Assembly: GCA_025937815.1 (NCBI GenBank)
Contig: JAICQP010000009.1
Span: 1 to 33,422 of the forward strand
From: Gemmatimonadota bacterium
GTDB taxonomy: Bacteria; Gemmatimonadota; Gemmatimonadetes; JACCXV01; JAHWKZ01
Direction of reading: 5' to 3'
Length of the DNA stretch: 33,422 bases
Shown: piece by piece, positions 27,902 to 33,422 of the stretch
Numbering within the stretch: the first letter of the stretch is position 1
Layout: each line of letters begins with the position of its first letter
Program-made: the position numbers and the translations under genes
Notes under the pieces: model-generated
The model's database searches: none
What the model was told of the DNA's origin: nothing
What the model saw: the letters and a program-made list of their open reading frames with translations, nothing else

Positions 27902-28765
27902 ATGACGTGGTTCAAGCGCGACCGCAAGAAGATCGAGACCACCGAAAAGAAGGAAATTCCCGGCGATCTGTGGCAGAAATGCCCCTCGTGCGGGGACATC
28001 CTGTATCGGAAGGAGCTGGCCCAGCGGGCCTGGATCTGCTCGAAGTGTGGCCATCACTTTCGCGTCGCCGCCGACGACTATCTCGAAATCCTCCTCGACG
28101 CGGGCTCGTTCGAGGAGTTCGACGCGGAGCTCGAGAGCGTGGACGCGCTCGAGTTCGTGGACACGCGGCCCTACCGGGAGCGCTTGGACCAGTACCGGGA
28201 GCGCACCGGCCGCAACGACGCGGTTCTCTGCGGGATCGGGTCCGTGGACGGGGTGGAGGTCTCGATCGCCGTGATGGACTTCAACTTCATGGGCGGAAGC
28301 ATGGGGTCGGTGGTCGGGGAGAAGGTGGCGCGCGCGATCGAGCGCGCGCTCAGCCGCGAGATCCCGCTGGTCGTCGTGTCGGCGAGCGGCGGGGCCCGGA
28401 TGCAGGAGGGGGTGCTCTCGCTCATGCAGATGGCCAAGACGAGCACGTTGCTCTCCGCATTGGATCGCCAGGGCCTGCCGTTCGTGGCGGTGAACACCGA
28501 TCCCACGACCGGAGGGGTGACCGCCTCCTACGCCATGCTCGGCGACGTCATCTATGCGGAGCCCAGGGCGCAGATCGGCTTCGCCGGGCCACGGGTCATC
28601 AAGCAGACGATCGGTCAGGATCTCCCCGACGAGTTCCAGACGGCGGAGTTCGTCCTCGAACACGGCTTCGTCGATGCCGTCGTGCCGCGCATGCGCCTGA
28701 AGCGGGTCGTTTCGCGCACGCTGCGCTGGATGCTGGGGCGGGAGGCGTTGCCCGAAGAACCGTGA
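27902..28765 (+). CDS. accD: Acetyl-CoA carboxylase carboxyltransferase subunit beta
   Basis: AccD with AccA transfers the carboxyl group from carboxybiotin to acetyl-CoA, the first committed step of fatty acid synthesis. The 287-aa protein has the N-terminal zinc ribbon with C27, C30, C46 and C49. The crotonase-like carboxyltransferase fold follows, with MDFNFMGGSMGSVVGEK, SASGGARMQEG and FAGPRVIKQT, all standard for AccD. The ATG at 27902 gives the normal N-terminus (MTWFKRDRKK); the open frame upstream is rejected. accA is not in the window. folC overlaps its stop (GTGA), the common accD-folC order. Confidence 0.97.
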   Translation: MTWFKRDRKKIETTEKKEIPGDLWQKCPSCGDILYRKELAQRAWICSKCGHHFRVAADDYLEILLDAGSFEEFDAELESVDALEFVDTRPYRERLDQYRERTGRNDAVLCGIGSVDGVEVSIAVMDFNFMGGSMGSVVGEKVARAIERALSREIPLVVVSASGGARMQEGVLSLMQMAKTSTLLSALDRQGLPFVAVNTDPTTGGVTASYAMLGDVIYAEPRAQIGFAGPRVIKQTIGQDLPDEFQTAEFVLEHGFVDAVVPRMRLKRVVSRTLRWMLGREALPEEP

Positions 28766-30096
28766 GCGAGTATCGAACCGCGTTGTCGGCGCTCCAGGCG
28801 CTGGAGACGTTCGGCATGCGGCTGGGTCTCGAGAACGTGGCCGACTACTGCGCGGCCGCCGGCTATCCCGAGCGCGCTTGGCCCGCTCTGCACGTGGCCG
28901 GGACGAACGGCAAGGGCACGACGGCGGCGTGTCTGGCGGCGCTCGCGCGCCATCACGGCCTGCGCGCGGGACTCTATACGTCACCCAACCTGGTCGATTT
29001 TCGCGAACGTATCCGCATCGACGGAGAATCGATCTCTAAGCCGGGCTTCGTGGCGATGTGGAATCGCGTGGGGTCGTTCGTCCAGGAGCGCTCGATGACG
29101 TTCTTCGAGGCTGGCACGCTGATGGCCATGGAATGGTTCGCGGAGCGCCGGGTCGACGTCGCCGTGCTGGAGGTCGGGCTCGGCGGGCGGCTCGACGCGA
29201 CGAACGTCGTGCGGCCGGAACTGGCGATCGTGACGAACATCGCGCTCGATCACGAGCGGCATCTGGGGTCCGGCCTCGCGGCCATCGCCCGCGAGAAGGC
29301 GGGGATCTTCAAGCCCGGCGTGCCCGCGCTTGTGGGCGAGGCGGAACCGCCCGTCGTGCGCGACACGCTCGCCGCGGTGGCGCGCGAGCGCGGCTCGCCG
29401 ATCGGATGGCTGCGGGAGGAAGCCTCCTGGGATATCCGGTCCACGGAAGCGGGGTGGACGATCTTCGACTACGATTCCGATCTCGGGCGCTTGGAGGGTC
29501 TCGCGCTCCCGCTGGTGGGCGAGCACTTCGTGGCCGACGTCGCGCTGGCGCTGCGAGCCTGGGAGCGGTGGAGAGGGGCGATCGATCCCGGCGCCGCGCG
29601 GTCGGCCGTGGCCGCGGCCGCGCCGCCCGGTCGCATGGAGCTGCGCGCGGCCGGCGGTGTCCCGTTCCTCTTCGACGTGGCCCACAATCCGGCTGCGATC
29701 AACCGCCTCGTCGCCGCGCTTCCGGGGACGGGCGTCGAGCGCTGGACCTTCGTCGCGGGCATGCTGGCGGACAAGCGATGGGAGGAGATGCTGGACGCGC
29801 TGCGGCGGATATCGCCCCGCGGCAGGCTGTGCGGGCTCGCCACCGCGAACCCCGGCCGGCGCCTGTCCGCGCGGGATGCGGACACGGCGCTCGCCGGCCG
29901 GCCCGGCGTCGCGTGGTCGGAGAGCGTGGGCAAGGGCCTGGCGGCCGCCCGGGAAGACGTGGAGGCGGGGCTGGCCGAGGCGGTTCTCGTCACCGGCTCG
30001 TTCCACACCGTCGGCGAAGCTCTCGTGGCGCTCGGCCTCGCGACCGAGGGGGAGCCCTACGAGCGCGCCGCGGCTGCGCCGCCCGTGGCTGCATGA
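28762..30096 (+). CDS. folC: Folylpolyglutamate synthase / dihydrofolate synthase
   Basis: FolC adds glutamate to dihydropteroate and/or to reduced folates, using ATP. The 444-aa protein has the Mur-ligase P-loop GTNGKGTT (47-54), the folate-site TSPNLVDFRERIRI, GLGGRLDATNVV, and the C-terminal ligase domain with FDVAHNPAAI and FVAGMLADKRWEEM. The GTG start lies inside the accD stop. hisS follows by an ATGA overlap. Whether it has both activities cannot be told from sequence alone, though a single FolC often does both. Confidence 0.95.
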   Translation: MSEYRTALSALQALETFGMRLGLENVADYCAAAGYPERAWPALHVAGTNGKGTTAACLAALARHHGLRAGLYTSPNLVDFRERIRIDGESISKPGFVAMWNRVGSFVQERSMTFFEAGTLMAMEWFAERRVDVAVLEVGLGGRLDATNVVRPELAIVTNIALDHERHLGSGLAAIAREKAGIFKPGVPALVGEAEPPVVRDTLAAVARERGSPIGWLREEASWDIRSTEAGWTIFDYDSDLGRLEGLALPLVGEHFVADVALALRAWERWRGAIDPGAARSAVAAAAPPGRMELRAAGGVPFLFDVAHNPAAINRLVAALPGTGVERWTFVAGMLADKRWEEMLDALRRISPRGRLCGLATANPGRRLSARDADTALAGRPGVAWSESVGKGLAAAREDVEAGLAEAVLVTGSFHTVGEALVALGLATEGEPYERAAAAPPVAA

Positions 30097-31409
30097 CGCG
30101 CGTGAGCGCGCTCCCGGGGATGCGCGACTACTACCCCGAGCAGATGCGGGTCCGCCGCTGGGTCGAGGACCGCTGGCGCGACACAGCCCTGCGGTTCGGC
30201 TTCGAGGAGTACGACGCTCCCGTCATCGAGCCTCTCGAGCTATACACCCGCAAATCAGGCGAAGAGATCGTAGGACAGCTGTATGCATTCGAGGACCGGG
30301 GTGGACGACAGGTTGCGCTGCGGCCGGAGATGACGCCGTCGCTGGCGCGCATGGTCGCCGCGCGCAGCCAGGGGCTTCCGAAGCCGATCAAATGGTTCTC
30401 GATTCCGCGTTTGTTCCGCTACGAGCGCCCGCAGCGCGGCCGCTTCCGGGAGTTCTGGCAGCTCAACCTGGACATCATCGGGGTCGAAGGTGTCGAGGCC
30501 GACGCCGAGATCATGGCGGCCGGCGTGGAGGTCCTCCGATCCTGCGGCCTCGGCCAGGAGGACTTCGTGGTCCGCTACTCCGACCGGCGGCTGCTCGAGG
30601 CGGTGATGGACGCGCTCTTGGTCCCGATCGAGCGGCGCCCGGCGGCGTATGCGGGCCTCGACAAGCTGGTGCGCGCAGGCGCCGAAGCCGCCTCGGCCGA
30701 GGTCCGCAAGGCGGGCGTCCCCGCCGATACCGCGACGCGGCTCGTGCGCGCCGTCGGGCGGCGCGACCTCGATGGCCTGCGCGAGGAGCTGGCCGGCGGC
30801 GAGGTCGATCTGACCCCCCACGCGGAGCGGCTCGAGCAGCTATCCCGGCACCTCGACGCCTACGGCGTCGGAGGATTCTGCGAGTTCGACGCCGCGGTGG
30901 TTCGCGGTCTGGCGTACTACACGGGCATCGTGTTCGAGATGTACGACCGTGCGGGGGAGCTGCGGGCCCTGTGCGGCGGGGGGCGGTTCGACGACCTCGT
31001 TCGCGCAGCCGGGGGCGAGGACCTGCCGGCGGTGGGGTTCGGTCTCGGGGAAGCCGTGCTCGTGGAGCTCCTCGAGGCGCGCGGGCGGCTGCCTTCAGCC
31101 GAGCCGCGCTGCGACGCGTGGGTGATTCCCGTGTCCGCCGACGATCGGGCGGACGCGATCCGCGCGGCTGCACGGTTGCGCGCCGTGGGTCTTCGGGTCG
31201 ATCTGTCACTGCGCGAACAGTCGGTGGGCAAGGCGCTCAAGCGCGCCGGCCAGTCGGGGGCGCGCGTGGCGGTAGTGATCGGATCCAGCGAGCGTGAAGC
31301 GGGAGTCGTCACGGTTCGCGATCTGGCGAGCGGGCAGGAAGAGCGCGCGGACATCGAGAGCCTCGCCGGCCGCCTGCTCCAACGACCTGTTGAGCGGGGG
31401 CGGGCTTGA
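30093..31409 (+). CDS. hisS: Histidyl-tRNA synthetase
   Basis: HisS charges tRNA-His. The 438-aa class II synthetase shows motif 2 around FRYERPQRGRFREFWQ (108-123), the histidine-specific RGLAYYTG (271-278), GGGRFD (295-300) and a C-terminal anticodon-binding domain (about 335-430). Motif 3 reads GFGLGEAVL (315-323) in place of the common GFALGLERL form, so the usual arginine is absent. I recall this variant in some bacterial lineages, and the protein otherwise looks complete. The ATG overlaps the folC stop. The next gene starts in its own stop by TTGA. Confidence 0.95.
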   Translation: MTRVSALPGMRDYYPEQMRVRRWVEDRWRDTALRFGFEEYDAPVIEPLELYTRKSGEEIVGQLYAFEDRGGRQVALRPEMTPSLARMVAARSQGLPKPIKWFSIPRLFRYERPQRGRFREFWQLNLDIIGVEGVEADAEIMAAGVEVLRSCGLGQEDFVVRYSDRRLLEAVMDALLVPIERRPAAYAGLDKLVRAGAEAASAEVRKAGVPADTATRLVRAVGRRDLDGLREELAGGEVDLTPHAERLEQLSRHLDAYGVGGFCEFDAAVVRGLAYYTGIVFEMYDRAGELRALCGGGRFDDLVRAAGGEDLPAVGFGLGEAVLVELLEARGRLPSAEPRCDAWVIPVSADDRADAIRAAARLRAVGLRVDLSLREQSVGKALKRAGQSGARVAVVIGSSEREAGVVTVRDLASGQEERADIESLAGRLLQRPVERGRA

Positions 31410-31894
31410 GGGTCGGCCTGATCGGCGACACTCACGATCATGTGCTCCGCATCCGCGAGTCGGTGTCGATCCTGAACCGGGCCGGGGTCGAGATCGTCAT
31501 CCACGTCGGCGATTACTGCTCGCCCTTCGCCGTGCGCGAGCTAGGAAGGCTCCAGGCGCCGCTTCACGGGATCACGGGGAACAACGACGGGGACATCTTT
31601 CAGATCCAGCGCGCGTTCGCCGAGATCGGCGCCCGGCTCGAAGCGCAGTGGTGGGAGACGCGACTGGGCGACCGCCGCGCGCTCGTCATGCACGAGCCCC
31701 GGGGCGTGATCGACGTGGCCGCAGGGAGGGCGTACGACCTGATCGTCTACGGCCACACGCACGAGCGCGACGAGCGCAGGATCGGCGAGGTGCTGGTCGT
31801 CAACCCCGGGGAGGCATGCGGCTGGCTGGGAGGCATCGGATCGCTCGCGATCTACGACACCGAGGACCACGAGGTGACGTTCCATGAGTTCTGA
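31406..31894 (+). CDS. Metallophosphoesterase, YfcE/MJ0936 family
   Basis: The 162-aa protein is a calcineurin-like phosphodiesterase with the metal-binding motifs GDTHDH (7-12), GDYC (35-38), GNND (58-61), H96 and GHTH (116-119), and the closing NPGEACGW typical of the MJ0936 type. Substrates in this family are poorly known; members act on model phosphodiesters. The start is a TTG overlapping the hisS stop. The guaA start lies 11 bases inside its end. Its place between hisS and guaA says little about its role. Confidence 0.88.
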   Translation: MRVGLIGDTHDHVLRIRESVSILNRAGVEIVIHVGDYCSPFAVRELGRLQAPLHGITGNNDGDIFQIQRAFAEIGARLEAQWWETRLGDRRALVMHEPRGVIDVAAGRAYDLIVYGHTHERDERRIGEVLVVNPGEACGWLGGIGSLAIYDTEDHEVTFHEF

Positions 31895-33422
31895 ATCGAC
31901 GGCGGCCGCTCCGCGAACCGCGGCCATCGCCGCGCAGCGCGAGCCCGGCCAGTGGATCCTGGTGCTGGACTTCGGGAGCCAGTTCACCCAGCTGATCGCC
32001 CGGCGAATCCGCGAGTTGCGCGTCTACTGCGAGATCCATCCCTTCGACCTCGATCCCGAGCTGATCCGCGAATGGCGGCCCGCGGGAATCGTCCTCAGCG
32101 GCGGACCGATGAGCGTCCACGAGGAGGGTGCGCCGCATCCGCCGCGCGCGCTCTTCGACCGCACCGAGCCGATGCTGGGGATCTGCTACGGCATGCAGCT
32201 GCTGGCGCAGGTCGAGGGCGGGGAGGTCCGGCAGGGCCAGGGGCGCGAGTACGGTCGCGCCCCGCTCGTCGTCGAGAATCCGATCGGGCCGTTCGCGGGC
32301 TTCGAGCCGGGGGAGCGGATCTCGGTCTGGATGAGCCACGGCGACTCGATCCAGTCCGTGCCGCATCACTACCTGCGCTACGCCGTCTCGACCGACGGGA
32401 TGATCGCGGCCTTCGGAAATCCCGAGACTCGCCGGTTCGGGGTCCAGTTTCATCCGGAGGTCGCGCACACGGATCGCGGAGAGGAGATGCTGGCCAACTT
32501 CGTGTTCGACGTGTGCGGCTGCGAGCCGACGTGGACGATGGCTTCGTTCATCGATCGCGCGGTGGAGTCCGTGCGGGAGCGCGTGGGCGAGGGGCATGCG
32601 GTGTGCGCGCTGTCGGGAGGCGTCGACTCCGCGGTCGCGGCGGCGCTCGTCCATCGCGCGCTGGGGGATCGCCTGACCTGCATATTCGTCGACACCGGCT
32701 TGCTCCGGAAGGGGGAGCGCGAGCAGGTCGAGCGGACGTTCGGCGAGCATCTGCACTTCCCGCTGGAGATCGCCGATGCGGGCGACCGCTTCCTGGCCGC
32801 CCTCGAGGGGGTCGTCGACCCCGAGGAGAAGCGGAGGCGAATCGGACACCGCTTCATCGAGGTGTTCGAGGAGGCCGCGGATCGGCTCGGCGAGATCGAT
32901 TTCCTGGTCCAGGGCACACTCTATCCGGACGTGATCGAGTCCCTGTCGGTGAAGGGACCGTCGGCGACGATCAAGACGCATCACAACGTGGGCGGGCTCC
33001 CCGAAGAGATGCGGCTGGAGGTCGTCGAGCCCCTGCGCGAGCTGTTCAAGGACGAGGTACGTCAGGTGGGACGCGAGCTGGGCCTGCCGGAGGAGATCCT
33101 CGACCGCCACCCGTTCCCGGGTCCCGGCCTGGCGATCCGCGTCCTCGGCGAGGTGACCCGCGAGCGGCTCGACCTCCTGCGCGAGGTGGACGCCATCTAC
33201 CTGCAGGAGATCCGCGCCGCAGGGCTCTACGCCAGCATCTGGCAGGCGTTTGCCGTGCTGCTGCCGGTGCGCGCGGTCGGCGTCATGGGGGATGCCCGCA
33301 CCTACGAGAGCGTGGTGGCCCTGCGCGCAGTCACGTCGCGGGACGGCATGACCGCCGACTGGTTCCCGTTCCCCTACGAAGTCCTCGGCCGGATCTCCAA
33401 CCGGGTCATCAACGAGGTCCGC
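31884..33422 (+). CDS. guaA: GMP synthase (glutamine-hydrolysing), 3' end cut by the window
   Basis: GuaA aminates XMP to GMP using glutamine and ATP. The 513 visible residues contain the class I amidotransferase domain with GICYGMQLL (nucleophile C101) and FHPEVAHT (H190, E192). The ATP-pyrophosphatase loop SGGVDS follows at 244-249. The C-terminal dimerisation domain has [14 protein letters not shown]. About 22 extra residues rich in alanine precede the first strand ([15 protein letters not shown]). The frame is open at base 33422 after NEVR, so only about 15-20 residues are missing. GAGGTGA lies before the ATG. It overlaps the phosphoesterase gene by 11 bases. Confidence 0.97.
   Translation, partial: MSSESTAAAPRTAAIAAQREPGQWILVLDFGSQFTQLIARRIRELRVYCEIHPFDLDPELIREWRPAGIVLSGGPMSVHEEGAPHPPRALFDRTEPMLGICYGMQLLAQVEGGEVRQGQGREYGRAPLVVENPIGPFAGFEPGERISVWMSHGDSIQSVPHHYLRYAVSTDGMIAAFGNPETRRFGVQFHPEVAHTDRGEEMLANFVFDVCGCEPTWTMASFIDRAVESVRERVGEGHAVCALSGGVDSAVAAALVHRALGDRLTCIFVDTGLLRKGEREQVERTFGEHLHFPLEIADAGDRFLAALEGVVDPEEKRRRIGHRFIEVFEEAADRLGEIDFLVQGTLYPDVIESLSVKGPSATIKTHHNVGGLPEEMRLEVVEPLRELFKDEVRQVGRELGLPEEILDRHPFPGPGLAIRVLGEVTRERLDLLREVDAIYLQEIRAAGLYASIWQAFAVLLPVRAVGVMGDARTYESVVALRAVTSRDGMTADWFPFPYEVLGRISNRVINEVR

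Overview
The window is a compact, GC-rich bacterial chromosome segment. It has about 30 protein genes, almost all on the + strand, and no stretch over 300 bases without a gene. I saw no rRNA, tRNA, CRISPR array, insertion sequence or prophage gene. The organism is a diderm, shown by HldE (LPS heptose), LolA, a BamD-like lipoprotein, a Wza-type export protein and a Wzi-like barrel. The long SecA with an enlarged insertion and the gene content suggest the FCB side of the bacteria. Gemmatimonadota is my best guess, from memory and not proven.

Layout. (1) 1-3089: the tail of an unknown gene, then a 721-aa radical SAM enzyme whose cysteine layout resembles the tetraether/membrane-spanning lipid synthase (Tes) class, then a convergent NfuA-like Fe-S carrier. 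A long imperfect palindrome lies between those two. (2) 3211-9501: a tightly overlapped surface-sugar operon, hldE-ugd-UDP-xylose synthase-udk-gmd-cpsB. It makes ADP-heptose, UDP-glucuronate, UDP-xylose and GDP-4-keto-6-deoxymannose, and carries a CpsB-type phosphotyrosine phosphatase. (3) 9527-14474: a divergent Wza-like export protein, then Wzi-like barrel, DUF4254 protein, TPR protein and BamD-like lipoprotein, overlapping by 4 nt. (4) 14494-20316: nadD, secA, a Rho that lacks its N-terminal domain, and radC. (5) 20416-23788: a 117-aa protein forming its own promoter-to-terminator unit, then bifunctional rel and lolA. (6) 23910-33422: a tiny secreted heptad-repeat protein, then a housekeeping run of uvrB-tsaE-tsaB-rimI-accD-folC-hisS-phosphoesterase-guaA (guaA is cut by the window end).

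Expression style. Internal operon genes repeatedly start inside the previous stop codon (ATGA, GTGA, TTGA, perhaps CTGA), often with a Shine-Dalgarno sequence. Three genes (hldE, uvrB, accD) have no Shine-Dalgarno and a -10-like hexamer just before ATG, which suggests leaderless mRNAs.

Most noteworthy: the Tes-like radical SAM enzyme with a palindrome over its putative promoter; the minimal Rho with altered primary RNA-site residues; the isolated 117-aa protein; the 21-bp-repeat secreted protein; and the Wzi/DUF4254/TPR/BamD-like envelope cassette. All identifications are by reading motifs and family memory. No database search was run.
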